Shown here one piece after another: positions 33,401 through 48,400 of a DNA stretch of 64,000 nt. The notes under the pieces are model-generated. The model was given only the letters and a program-made list of their open reading frames with translations. It was not told where the DNA came from and ran no database searches. Numbering within the stretch: position 1 is the stretch's first letter; every line of letters starts with the position of its first letter. The DNA is from Bugulina stolonifera. Lineage: Eukaryota; Bryozoa; Gymnolaemata; Cheilostomatida; Bugulidae. Position numbers and translations under genes: made by a program. The stretch is taken from positions 13,712,501 through 13,776,500 of the forward strand of contig OW285190.1 of assembly GCA_935421135.1 (NCBI GenBank). Reading direction: 5' to 3'.

Positions 33401-36400
33401 AATGCATTGGTTATAAAATAAGTATTACATAGAAGCTCAATCTATTTCCTCCTTTATTCCAAAACCCACACATTTTCAAAGTGTTATCAGATTTCCTAAA
33501 ACTATTTTCCTTTCTACACGTACCTCTCCAACTGATACTTTCCTTACTTTATAATTATATAGAGGAGAAAAAGAATAGAACAAGAGAGAACAACTTCAAT
33601 ATCTAACCAGTAACCGTGAATGCACATGACATGGGTATTACAATATGGCTTAGTACAAGAAATAGGTAGACAAGGCATGTGACAATACAAGGGAACTGGA
33701 TGTTATGTACATGTAGTAAATCAAAGCAGACCATGAGTAAAAGGTAGGTAACTCCGTACTGAGCAGTTGCAATGGATAGACAACTTATAATTATATCTAA
33801 TAGTTTAGTAAGATAATAATAGCCACAAATAGCTTGTTTACACTCCTATAAAACATCCATTTGAAACTTTTAATCTATAGAAATATTATTTTAAACCTGA
33901 AATTTCAACATTGAAATGGTGAATACACAAAAGAGTATAACAAATGGCATACATGCAGATAACACTCCTAGAGGATAGTAGAAAACAGTCAGAGATTTGT
34001 TAAATGAGTCAGAGAGGCAGCTCACACGCTGACACAAACACTAAGCACTACTAACAACAGCAGGCAATGACAGCAGTATTCACAGCACAGTAGCAGGCAG
34101 TCTACTAATACACACCATAGAACTAAGTGTGTATATCCTAACACCAAGTCCAACTGAGATACACACAGTACACTGAGTACAGCATGAGACCAAAACACTG
34201 TACTCTATTTCATTGCGGTTTACTGTTGTAAACAAATAATCATGAGACCTTGATAACTAAAGCAAGAAGGTAGCCTAATAAAAGCAACTATTATTGCATT
34301 TACTATCTTCATCCATTGTAAAGTTAGAGTGTACATCAGGTACACCTACAGTGTGCAAGTAATAAAAATAATAACGAGATAATACAACTCCAAACCACAA
34401 CATATAACATGAGAAGTACCTACAGGTATAACTGCTTACTGCATCCTGCTGAGTTTTTGTATTCAATCTACTGCCTTTACCTACTGACAGTAAATTGTGG
34501 GCTTTAGTATTCACAGCTAATATTTATAACTGTTAAGCAGTTGAAATAGTCAACTGGCAAATACTAACTTTTTATATGTGAATACTTTATGCAAGTGAAT
34601 ACAAAAGGTCACTAGGATAGTTAACTGCACACAATACTGTTACATCACCTTCACCACAATCCTCATGGCTACAATGTATTAACAGCTTACATGTCAGCGC
34701 ATGTACAGACTTATAACCTTGGGCAACTAAGGCTAACAACGCAGAGGTTGTCATTCTAACAAAGAAGAAATGAACTGTAAATCCAGGTTGCCAATTTCCA
34801 CACTTTTGGTCTTCGTGTTAAGAAATATCATGCATTAAGTGTTAGCACATTAGCATATTGTAGGTATTCACCAACCTACATGTACATCTAAGGTTATATA
34901 ATACAGTAGATATACAGTAACTTACCCTCTGGGTTATATGGGGTAGATCGGCAGTATATGACAAGGTTAGAAAACTCCTCGGCTATTTGCATTCTCCTCT
35001 GTAGATTTCTAATCTTCTTGTCCTGTAAACCATAATAATGATAACATTAAATCCAGGCTGGCAGAAGCAGGCTACATGGGAGACCAGTTAAAGACCAACA
35101 GGTTGGTTTTACAGATAGAGCACATGCTCACGATGTCACAGGGACACAGGCACATGGACAATGAAATAGCACTAGTTCAGCACTATAACTACCATATACC
35201 TCGGCTATAGCCTGAGATCTACAGTTATCTATCTCAACCATCCAGTCCTTGACTTCTTGGGGATCGGCACAAGCAATCTTCAGGTGCTCATTGCCATCTT
35301 CGTACTGAAGCTCAAAACAATAGAGCAGCTTCTCATGTATGGAGTCAGAGGTAGAGGCCTTGAGGGAACCGTCGGGTACTAAAACACAAGGGGAGATAAT
35401 AAACAGCTGGAGATAACAGCTGGAAATTGTATGCACAAATATCATAATGATGAAACACAGCAGTGACCAATGCAGTGACCATTTTAAACATATTTTACAT
35501 TGTATATAAAGTCAATGTTTTAGATATCTCTGGCAAAATATTATCCTGTAACCAACATAGTAAAGAGAAGACAACCTCCAATATGTGACACACTGTACCA
35601 TGCACTATACTACCATACTCACTCCTATTCAAACAATCTGAGGTTTAGTTTGATAATTAGTAGATGATATTTTAGTAACTGACTAACCAATGTAAATACG
35701 CTATACAATGATACTACATTGATTCTCACACTAGCTACCTAGAGAGATAACAAGAACATTTAACAGAACACAAGATAACTGATAGCCTAGGTTCCAATGA
35801 CATCAAGAGAACAGGTGGGCTATGCAATCAATCATAAATACACCTCTAGTCCTTCAAGAGAGGTTAGGAACCGAGACTATGTGGTTAGGAATCACATGAC
35901 AGAGAAGAAAGTTTGGTATGAACTCAACGTTTACCTAGTTGACCGTCGACGTTGATGGCCCTGAAAGACCTTCGACAGGATATATGGTTTCTAAGGTGCA
36001 TGCGTGAAATATAACCATTACCTTCCATTTCAAGTTTACCCAGATATGCTAACAACACACTAGATGAACTATTTGCAAGTTCTCAGATATCATGTGTTAG
36101 ATTTGAGCAAAAAACTATAAACAATTAAATTATTACGGATTAGAAAGTAATATTGCAAAATGGTTGTCATGTTTGAGATAGTCCAATTACATGTAAGTGC
36201 TCTAAATATGTTGAATTTATGAAAGATAACAATTTGTGAGAAGTTGGTCCCATCAATGGGTCTTACCCACAAAGTCAGTGTCTTGCGAATACGTCACCTA
36301 CTTTTAAAATGTAAGACCGCAAAATATAACATACAAGAATTAGTGCTTTGAAGTTGTCCATACATTGCTGTTCTAGCTTTTGTTCTGTAGTATAGACAGA

Positions 36401-39400
36401 CAGTGGACATCATCATTGTAGGCTAAGGATTAGATACAGATGAGCAAGAATATACTTACTGCACTTGGTAGACCTGGAGATATTGATGGATCCCTGCTGT
36501 AATGACCCCAAACCATCTTCAATCTGTTCCACATGGTTGCTAGGAAACCATTTTGCCATTTGTTCTCCAAGGTCACCTTGCCACCTAAAAATATATACAA
36601 ATAAATATGAACTATTTGACATATTATGTTATGGAATATACACTAATTTATGCCTGATGAGAGTACATGTAAGTGTGGTACTGAGGTAAAATAAGGACTA
36701 AAATAACCAATAGCAGACAAGTATACAATTTACACACTGGTTCTATTCCGAACCAATCATATGATATTACTTCCCATCACCGTCCAATCAACAGGATGAT
36801 TGGTTTCTACCTGCAAACACATGCATGACGTGTTAAACCTACATGTACATACCAATCTGGAGTTTTCTTTAGCACATTGGTGATTACATCACCCTTAGAG
36901 AATATGAGCTCATCGCTTCTGTCTGGTTTCCTGTTGTGGACAGCTCTACACTGTATATTGGAAGGCTGTACTTCATTAGGTTGTGTGTAGATACCGCCAC
37001 CATATATGGATACCTCAGTGTCACTCTGTAGAGATACAATATACTATAAGATACACGGAATGTGTGCGTGTGTACAACCCATACAAGACTTACACATGTA
37101 TAGATAATAGATAATTTATGGACATGGAAGTGTATTATAAACATTTAATATCTATATCCATATAATAGTGGGAAACAATGACTAAATCTAGTGTTATTAG
37201 AATAATAATGATAAAGACACAGAATATTCCAGTATGTGTATTTCAAATGCAACTATAGCTTTAGCCCAGGTTTTAGTGCATTAAACCCATCTATAACCGA
37301 ATTCTCACAGTCATAGGCTATGAACTGATTGACTGACTGACTGACCTCACCGCACTTGTCCACGAGTGCTTTATTCACAGCGTATCTCAGCTTCATCTTA
37401 CGATAAAGTGGACGCTTCTGATAGTATGACACCAGCTCAGGAAGTGACTCAAATGTGGCCGAGCCAATCGAATACGAGGAGCCATCCGGAAGGATACGGC
37501 AATGTTTTATCTTATTCTCAGCTCTAAGGTACAGAAATAGTGTTACATTAGACGTCATTGCTGCATAATGAGAAACAACAAGAATGTAATAACACAGCAA
37601 TGTTGAGGCATTGGGCCGTTCTTTCTGATAGTCAAGGTTTTGGAACAGTTATTAGTACAAAGGTATATAAATACAAAGGTGTACTGTAGTTGATCAATCT
37701 ACACACCAATGGTAACACGAGCAAACAGAACATATCGTCTCATAGAGTATTCTCGAAAGCAACAGGATGATAGGCTTACCTGAATGAGATGGCAAACGAG
37801 TTTTTACCGTCATCCTTGAAACGCTGACGTATCAGGAAAGCACCATCTTTAGGTATCTTAGAGAGCCACTCCTCAGCCTCCTCTCTGTTCATATTCTGGT
37901 GATACCAGCTAAAAGAACACCAGACATGAGCAGTAGCCATACATAAACAGTAGCAATCAATTGGTCATTTTTATATAAATTTATATGCATCTGCAGTGGA
38001 AGAAGAGAAGAGAAAAAGAGTAGTGGCGGCGGAGGGGAGGAGTAGCAGTGGTGGCAGAGGGGGAGGAGTAGCAGTGGAGGGAGAGGAGTAGCAGTAGTGG
38101 TGGAGGGGGAGGAGTAGCAGTGGTGAGTGTTGTAGGCTAAAGTAGCTGGATCCTACTCTGTCAAAAATCGTTCCATAGGATACTAAATAAACAAATCACT
38201 TTTGAGCATAAAAGATTTTGAGCATAAGAAATCATGTCCTTTCGTGGTGATGCTGGCACCTTGTTTAAAATAGATATAAGTAACATGTACATGTATATAT
38301 TACATATTATATTATACATGTATACAACATAACAACTTACTCTTTGCCAACAGGAGAAGGGATCTTCGGGACAGGCTCCCTCAGACACAACTCAAAGTTC
38401 TGACTGCGTAGTTTATTCTGTTTATAGAACTCTATGAGTTCATACAGGCTATCAAATACAAGATTCTCAACCAGACAGTACCTGGTCCTACCCTGGTCTT
38501 GTCTTGACTTGATCCTACAGTGATTGGCCTTGTCATGCTGCCTATAACAACAAAAGTCAGCTAATATAGTACTTCACAGTATGTAGTTGTACTATTGCAC
38601 AACCTTATGTGTGATGACACTGACATGTTGTGGATAGCCCCATGGTCTCTTCTTGCATTCCCTTTGTCTTTATATTTTCAATTGGGAGTTCAACCGTTCT
38701 GATCCTTTTTCCATTACACTTACATAACAGATGTCTGAAGACAAACAATTTACTAAAACCTATAATAAGCTGTTAGAGTACATGCACAAACACAACACAG
38801 TAGCATGGAAAACACTTCAGCATTGACTAGCAAAAGGGAATTAGTTTGAAATAGCACAAAGTATATTTGAGCAATTGCAGGAACTGTAATAGCAGCATCA
38901 ACTAAATATTAATGTGAAAAGACAACATGAATATTCACACATTCAGCAGTGTAGTGAATCTTAACTCCCCAATTTCCTATTTACCAGCATAAAGGCCTAA
39001 GTCAGCACTAACAAAACAATCCATAGGGTTCATACTGCATGCTAATGCTAGGGATATGCATAGCAACTGGTGTCTTCATGTTTAGGGTGAGGCTGCTAAC
39101 AATTCCATGTTGTTTGTACTGCTAGTTCACTATAATACTACTCATATCCTATATTAAAGTGACCTATTGTATTTGTGTATACAAAGTATCTACTATTCAC
39201 TGGTAGTATGTTTATGCGACTCTTTCAACATCCTGCAGAGATCTTGAAAACCACCTTCTAGTTTCCTGTCTACAATATCTCACTAAATACTGCAGCAAAG
39301 CACTGCCCATAATTCATAAGCGACAGGGGCTTGTGGGGAAACTAACATGTACTATGGGATAATGGTTAAAACTAGCTCCAATTGACAAGCACATGCTTCC

Positions 39401-42400
39401 TCACGCCAGGCTTAGACCACTAAAATAAGACAATCAACTCAATCAAGTCCTCCATGCTCACAAAATCGTGCTTGATAAGAAAGCATGCAAGTCATAGGGT
39501 TAGTCTTCCATCCACAGGTTAGTGTGTCATGAGGTAACCAGGAACCAGGGCTATATTAGCCACATACAGATGGACTTGGCAACACAAATGGTAGAGCACA
39601 ACAAAGAGCTGAAAGATAGGTGTTAGCCTCTAGATAGACAGACAAAATATAAAATAATATTAGCCACAAAGTAGCCCACATCAACTATCTACCTCTCTAC
39701 ATACCAAAAACTCAGTGTATAACTGCCAGGGAAAGTGTCACTCTCTCTAACTAAAAATGTAGCAGGACCGAGATGTTGATGAGCTGATAGCAGTTGATCT
39801 CCAGTGTTACGACCATCAGGAAGTCGGCCATGATACCACGGTTCGTATTGATGGCGCTGTTCCAGTGACACATTCTACAATATACAATGCGAGCAGGATG
39901 ACTTGGTGACAGTCCAATGGGTAAATAATCACCTACCAAAAGGTAATGGTATAATTCCCAGGCGCAGCATTGCTCTCCCTGACCAAGAAATCACCATGAC
40001 TCAGCTTAGACCTGTTGGAAAGAAGTAATTGCACCGCGGCCCTCTCTTTACCAGCCAGCTCAGGATGGAACCAAGGCTCATTCATGTACCTTCTCTCCTG
40101 GAATAACAATACGTCAACAAACAAGCTGATGACATGTTATAACAGGTGCACTGTGCCTACCCTCTTCTCCACCAGGAAATAGGACTGTTCTGCAAAGTTG
40201 TAACATATCCAAACGGTTGGATTTTACTGATACAAGTGTTTGGGGAATTTCAAACATCAAGTGCTATCAACTTATGTATTGTATCTTGTATTTTTGTGAC
40301 TTAATGCAATTAGTTTACACTTGTTATACAGCAGCACACTTTAACTAAACTCAAGGGTGGATGAGAGGTCAAGGTCACCCTCTCTGAGATGACATTTTAC
40401 CCTCACCACTATGCATAGTCATATCCACAAGGACACATTACTATACCTCTAGACCTCCATTTATATCTAAGCTGGCAAGAGATAGATTGTCATCATCGTC
40501 ATCTTCTGTCTTCACTTCAGTTTGATCCGTGAAATACAGACCTGTGTTGGTAAGCATGAAGAAGTGCTGATTCCACTCCTACCAATAATAACAAGGAACA
40601 ATATAATTATAATAGTGCACCAGTGTTGCAGGTTCACACGGAATTACCTGCAACTGATGTTATGACTGATTTCATTGGCTAACTGATGTTATGACTGGTG
40701 CCATTGGCTAACCGATTCTTTAGGTTTGTTACTATTTGAATCCATTGAAAATTTCTCCCTACAGGTACAAGGGAGACAATTCTGACCTAAATTTGGCTCA
40801 TATGAAATTGATTCATTGTCTGCCATTCTCTGTCGATCTCCAATATTCTCCATATAAAAACTAGATTGGTACAAAAGCCATGACCCTTCTTAGCAATAAA
40901 CATCAGGCATATGAGAATTATACACCAGTACATACATAGAGTAATAGATATATTCACATTAAAATCTAACGTCAAGTTATCACGATAGATGAGGGAGGCA
41001 GGATAGGAAATGGTGTGAGCAATGAGCCATCATATGATCAATCGGAGTCCAGAATTTGTAAAATAATATATAAACACAATTCATCGCCAATAGTAATGAT
41101 TGTTTAGTATGAATCAAATTAAAATTTCAAAAAAGTAGAACTAGAACTAACCAAGGAACTTCGGACCAAAAAAACTTGGAAACTATACCCCTCTAAAAGA
41201 ATGACACAATTATTAGTGTGTGGCACCAATATGTCTACATGTATATAGACACACCACGTAGGTACATTTGGGTCTACATGTATATAAACATAACATGTAG
41301 TGTAGTATAAAGGTTTAGTAATGTATACTGAATGAATCTTTAGTTTACCTGGATAGCGCTTCCTATCTGACAGAGAGCTGTGCAAATACAAATACTTACT
41401 GTACCATACAGCATGTAAAATATATGCCTACCACCAAATTACCCCTCTATACCCATTAAGAGTAAAAATTGTCTGCGAGTTCAAATTTTCACAAGTTTTG
41501 AGTAATTGTTTTCTCCTTGTATTTTTTCATCCAAAACTACTATAACTGACAGACTTCTGCAGGTGCTTTACCAGATTATTATAAAAATACATATATAGCT
41601 CTACAATTTGTACCTCTCTGTTGACAGCGTTCAGCAGGTGCCTTACTATACTATAATATAAATATTATACCTCTTTATTGACAGGATCCTGCAGGTATAA
41701 TAAACCAGTTTTTCTGCTCTGACTAATGTCACTCTGGTTTATGTCTCCAATCTCAATAAAGTCGTCCTCCTGGACTCCCAGTTTCCAATCATTTCCTAAC
41801 TTTTTATGCTGCAAGTATGGTACAAAGTACATTGATCATACTGTACGTAAATGCTTTATGGAGATATCCTGATTGAGTGAAAGAAAATACATAAAGTTAT
41901 GTAGTATAGCACATGTACACGGGGTGAGAAAACTTTAATCGATTTCCCAAGTTCGTGCAGTAATGGCCCAAGGTTTAAAGCTACATACAGAAAACATATA
42001 CTTTGCCATAAAAAGTAATTGGCATGAAAACACATGGTACACAGACTAAGCACAATTTCTATGAGAACTCATAAGCTATTGTTCATAATAAGAAGTTATG
42101 CTCACCTGTACAAAGAGAAAACAAATTAGAGAGGACAACTTCCTATTACGACCAGTGGTAGATGCCACACTACTTACCTTGAGTATGAACTTCCTTTTGA
42201 GTTGATTTGGAGAGGGTAGTCTAGCAGCATCTTTATCTACAGGGGCGACTAGTAGGTCATCTGTAAACATAGACCAGGTATTACATTGATCTCAGGCTAT
42301 ATTTAGTATCAATATGCAGCAACAGCAACAGAATATTTCATGCTAATAACTGACCTTATGCATTGCACAGCTGGTGCAGTCAAATGGTTCATCAATTGAG

Positions 42401-45400
42401 AGAACTGGTTCCTATGACTAAATTCCAGCTACTAAAACTTTCAGTAAATGTAACCAAAATGATGCTTTATCAGAAACTGTCTACTCCCGAGATGGTATCT
42501 ATTGATCAGTACTAAGGAACAAACATGAGTCAACTTTCAGGGTAAAGTATTGTTTGCAATTTGCCAGACACAGAAAATGCTCTAGTTCACCCTGGCATTA
42601 GGCTAGTTGTAGTGAAAACATGGAGAGCATACTCACCTCCTAACACCTCTGTAAACACTTCTGCCATTCTCTTCTGTTGACTGAGTGAACAGTGGTTCTC
42701 TATTGAAAGCACTATTGGATAACTGCAATGCACATCCCACAACGTACCATTACATGTATATTACCATCATCTCATGTAAATGTGGTATATAATATTACAG
42801 ACTATGTAGTATATCACAAAGTATAAGCAAATGCATAACAAATTAATAACTCAGAGATTACAAAATCCGTTTAAGGTCAAACGACAAGACGATATTAGCT
42901 GGAGAATGTTTGAGCACACTTAGGTAACTAGTATAACTAGTAGTTAAATGAACTCAACGATATAATGATCAAAATTGGCCACTCTCCCATACTGATCTGA
43001 ATACACTCTCTAGTAGAATGGCTCATTGTGATGCTCACAAACAATGAGACAGTCAAGAACTCATTTCCGGCTTGATAGTGTTTGGTGAATTGCTAAATGG
43101 ATGATAACTTGTACATGCACTGAAAATGAATATATCCACTGTAAGTGCGCATGTACTGAAAATGAATATATCCACGGTAAGTACACATGTACTGAAAATG
43201 AATATATCCACTGTAAGTGCGCATGTACTGAAAATGAATATATCCACGGTAAGTACACATGTACTGAAAATGAATATATCCACTGTAAGTACACATCTAC
43301 TGGAAAGGAATATATCTACTGTAAGTACACATGCACTGAAAGTGTATATATCCAATGTAAGTACACATCTATGAAAGCGTATATATTCACTGTCAGTGCG
43401 CATTTACTGAAAGTGTATATACCCACTGTAAGTACACATGTACCGAAAGTGAAGATAACTTACTCTGAGAACTCCCAGGCATATTTCTTTATACCTTTCA
43501 CAACATCTACAAACTTTATTTTGCTAGTCAGAGTTCTACCATGGAATATGTGCGGGTAGCCATCAGGACCATCCCAACAATCCACTAAAACAGTAGCAGA
43601 TTTATAGTTACATTTGTATTGGACAATTAAACATCTATGAGTAGACTAGAGTTTTTACGTTTGCTGCCAAGCACCTCCGTGTGTGGTCATACAGCTGCCT
43701 AGTCTATTATCTTATTGAAACCATCTATCAAGCATAGATCACCTAGCCTGTGGTCCAAACTCTCCAAATCCAACCTCAGACCCAAGTTCTTCCTTCAACC
43801 AACAACATACCCTCAAACAATATTCACTGACCAATCTAGTCCCTACACTTATACTGTCAATAACCAACCCAGTCAGGTAAAACACATTGTAGCGAATCCA
43901 TTATTTACTATGGTAAGGGTGTTAGTATGGGTAGCTGCATTATATATAGTACATACTTAAGATAGACGACATGTTAGTTTAATTCAACTTACACTCAATG
44001 CACCTAGCACCCATTCGCAGGCACTGGATATACGCCTCCACTGAGGAGTTACTTTTGAATTGGTCACCTTGTAGATATCTATAAATCAGTCAACGTTCAT
44101 TATGAGTTGCAATAACTTGACGTAGAGCGCAGTATGCAACAGACCAATGACAAATATAGAAATATGTACTTGATATGAATTGAACATTGTATGTACTTGA
44201 ATGTGACTAGACATTACACTTGAGTACATACTAATACCCTGGTACATGTACTTGAGTATTATTTATATATAACATTGTTTAGATGCTATACTATTACCAA
44301 AGTTAGATACCATATAAGTGAATGAGTGTCAACATAATAATTAAGTTACAAAACCTGATCACAAGGGTCGATTAGCATAACACCTCCATATAAAACATCT
44401 TCCTTCTCCCTAATCACTACTGTACCTACTCTTCCTGATGGCTAATTTTCACAACAAAACAAGCAGCTGAATGCTTATAATAACATTATACTAGTCTAGA
44501 GATATTAGCAGAGCAAAATATGATGATTTAGTATTGCACACAATACATGTAATAGATGAGGACATTTAGCTTGAGACTCAAGCCCACCACAGTAGAACAC
44601 ACTGCCACTGATATAGTGGAGTAAATCAATTGTTTTGAGAATCTAGACTAATCCACTGTATTAATGCATAGAAGATACCAGTTGTAATAATAAATACAAG
44701 TAGTGAGAGACGACTCCCAGGTGAGGGGGGATAATATAAAATACTGCTAAAGTGTTTATCATACAGTAATGGCTAGACATACGTGTTGTGGGAGGAAGCT
44801 ATGAAATAATGAGACAGAGGCTGGTCCATATCCTGGTACAGGTTCCTTGTACTCTCGTCCCAGATAGAGTTCTCCGCGGAGAACAGATAGTTCAGGAACT
44901 ATGAAAAAGTACAAGACGCATACCTTTATTGTATGAATCAGTTGCAGAATGACAATCAATTTCTAGCCTTATCTATAATATTATAGATCAAGAGACACCA
45001 TGACACAGAATCTAAACAAAGCTTGATAAAGGCATTATGTAGACTTGTAAAGGATCGAGAGAAGAAATATCCATCAGCAATCTGATGCATCATGGGATAT
45101 TGTATAAGACCTTTTACCTCTATAGATGAGAATTTGATGTTACACGCAGACCTTCTGGGATCATCGAGGAGAGATATCATGAGTCGGCTAGCTGCCAGCT
45201 GATCCGTGCGTTCGTGATTCTCTGTGGTTAAGAAAGACGCGAGTCGCTCTGAGTTGACTGTTGGCAGTGAGCTATGGAGAGAATATAGATGCATGTATAT
45301 ACATTTACATGCCTGTGATATATACAAATAGATAGGGTAACATACTGTATGATACCTTCAGGAAGTATACCCCTCTTTAGAAATATCTTGAGATAGAATA

Positions 45401-48400
45401 TACTGATTGTTGGTTTGAACATAGACTATCATTAGGTCCATCATAGGCTTACTAGAGATGTATTTAATCGTTGGGTCGCATTGTGTGCATTATTAGACCA
45501 CACTGTCTGCCATGTGTTCAACTAGTACTGGACAGCATGGAAACAGAAAACAAGATGGAAGTATGAGTTAAAAAATTTTGGTTGAATGCAGATGTCCTTG
45601 AATGATGACTAAAAATTGACCTCGTCGGTCAGCTTCTCTCAATTACTGACCCCTACAGTCAAGTAGCACAAGGTACAACAAATTGTAGCCTAAAGACATT
45701 AACTATAGGGAATAGCCATAGAAATTCTATAACAAGTATATCTAGATGACAATAATACTCACTCGTGAGAGTCACGGCTACTGTAGAGATCAAAGTAATC
45801 ACCGAAGAGTTTGGATGGATACATAATTCTATGGTAGATAGAAGCAAAGTCTTCGTATAGAATGGGGTCATCAGGATTTAACCTACATGCCTACAATAAC
45901 ATACTATATAATTATCCATAGAAAGTCAATATATTATACAATTGATATTACATACTAGATCCCAGGTGCATGGTGCCACTACAATGAGCATATATTGTGA
46001 GTATAAAGTATCCATAAATGCATGCATGTTATGTTAGATTGAATTTCACAATGACTTATAATTCCCCATAATAATGAATTGTGTTTTAGCCACCAAAGGG
46101 TTGCAATAGAGAGAGGAGGATTATTGGTGTACAAAACAACATAAAGCAGTAGAAAATATACGGATTGTATTATATAACAGTTCGTATACAACATCACTAA
46201 GGTGTATACTATTTAACACTCAAATAGGCCTATAGACTGCACTGCACTACGTATATTATATGATAACTACACTACATGTACTTCCTCTTGCTACGATAAT
46301 TGTTACACATAATGCCCCAAACTATATGACACAGCAGAACGTATCAATAAATTACTGCTCTGTCATAAAGTTTAGGAAACAAATACATTTTATTGTTTTG
46401 TATTCCTATATGATTTTAGCTTAGAGTGTTTGATAATACAATCTAGAATTTTAGGCAAGATTAATGGTGTATGTTGAAACACAGAAATATTGTGGACTAA
46501 GATAGTGGTTCTTAGAAAATTGAACTGTTACTCACTACACCAGCTAAGTATACAGACAGAAAGACTTAGTGTGGTTGATATCATCATGATGATATGTAAG
46601 ACTGGACACCAAAGCCAGGGAAATAATGCATGTACAAATATCAACACCAAGTCAGGTGAATGGTGTATAGCTTGGTAGCCTACATGAGTTTCCTGGTTGG
46701 CGACTAACATCTACTACTGACTAACAGCTACTACTGGCTAACACCTACTACTGACTAACAGCTACTACTGACTAACAGTGCTACTGACTAACAGCTACTA
46801 CTGACTAACAGCTACTACTGACTAACAGTAACTACTGACTAACAGCTACTACTGACTAACAGCTACTACTGACTAACAGCTACTACTGACTAACAGCTAC
46901 TACTGACTAAAGGTGATTACTGGCAAACAATTACCAATAGGAGGGCTGCAATGTTAGTAAGTAATATTAGTAGCTGTTGTTAGTAGTGAGCAGTAAACAT
47001 GTGCAGAGTACTCATTTTTAACAAGCTCTATAAAAATTCTGAGAGGTCAGCAAGAAGGAAGGAAAGAAGGGCTCTAAATACAAACAGCGGCCAAGAAGTT
47101 TGTTATGAAAGATCATAGCTTAGCTTATCTCAACTGTGGGTTGCAAGTCAAAACATCAGTTGGAGTTACACCATCTAGAGTTTATCTGCCTTAAAATATA
47201 CCTTGATATGATCCTTGAGCCTGGTACTGCTGATCTTACAATAAGATTTGGACAGCCACTTCTTGATGTCACTGAACATAACCGACTGTGACTTCCCTCT
47301 CAGTTCATAGAACTCTTTCCTCAACCACCTGGTAGAATACAGAATAGTGGATTCATCATATATTTTAACATGTACACATGTATATCTTATACTCAGAATA
47401 ACGAGTCCATATGCAAATGTCTACTAATATTCTATGTGCATTCCAACTACTAGATTCACCGATTCAAGTCCATTTGAGCAACTTTTCAGTCGGAAGATAG
47501 AGAACCGTGATAATGAATAAGTTTCACACAAAATAAAACACATTTGAACAAAACTTTACTACATGACTGATATCTCCTATCAAAGCCAAAACATCGTAAC
47601 CATTTATTACAATTTGCATTGCCCTGTAGGCCTATATAATAAAGTTTACATCACCTTTCTATTTTCAGTGGGAAAGGAGCATTCCGAGTTGTTTCCGACA
47701 GGTACTGTAGTCCGTCCATCAAAACACTCAATTGATATTGTGACTGGGCTGTTAACATGACATATTATGTGAAATACAGTGTGATTTCATTGTGTAACAG
47801 GTAACACTACATAATACTACTACTGCTGATGCCAACTCTATCAGTGAAATGCACACAAAAACTCAAATTATTCTCTGTCTGCCAAATAGTGAAGAGTACA
47901 GAGTGATACCTTTCTAATGGCTCTCCAAGAAGAAGAGAGATTAGGAAACTCTTAGACATAGGAATTTGTACAGCATACAATTAACCTATATACAGGACGG
48001 TGACAGCGAGGAGTTGTGTACACTTATACATGCAGCTTGACACAGTATATATGGCAGATTCATGAAAACAGCTAATGATAGAAGACATGCTAATTACCAA
48101 CTACATAGTACATTGCTATACATCCACACTACTGTCGGTATTAGAACTGTCAGTACTCAACATAATGTAATTAGTATATTCGACAGATGTTGAGCTTTCT
48201 AGAAATGTAGAAAATTGAGTAATAAGTATACTATAGAGACTGCTAATACCCTAGTGTAGTGGTAGTGTTTGTAGTCTAAGTTATGAGTACTAGTTCCTAG
48301 TACATATAAGCCTACATGTAATAATATGAAACATGTATAGCTATATGGATACATCGGATTATTATATACGTCATGTCGTTGCAACATACCAAATTTTATA

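Noticed and set aside
43053..43559. Several overlapping open frames with repeated CTENEYIH or [15 protein letters not shown] units
   Set aside because: Direct translation of the 36-bp intronic minisatellite (a multiple of three), open on both strands.
46701..46915. Regular repeats resembling a CRISPR array
   Set aside because: The 17-bp units are contiguous without unique spacers, in an animal gene intron.
47902..47975. An exon candidate with [13 protein letters not shown] for the PLC-gamma PH domain
   Set aside because: Its phase does not fit exons 3 and 5; the exon at 47655-47748 fits both phase and family alignment.
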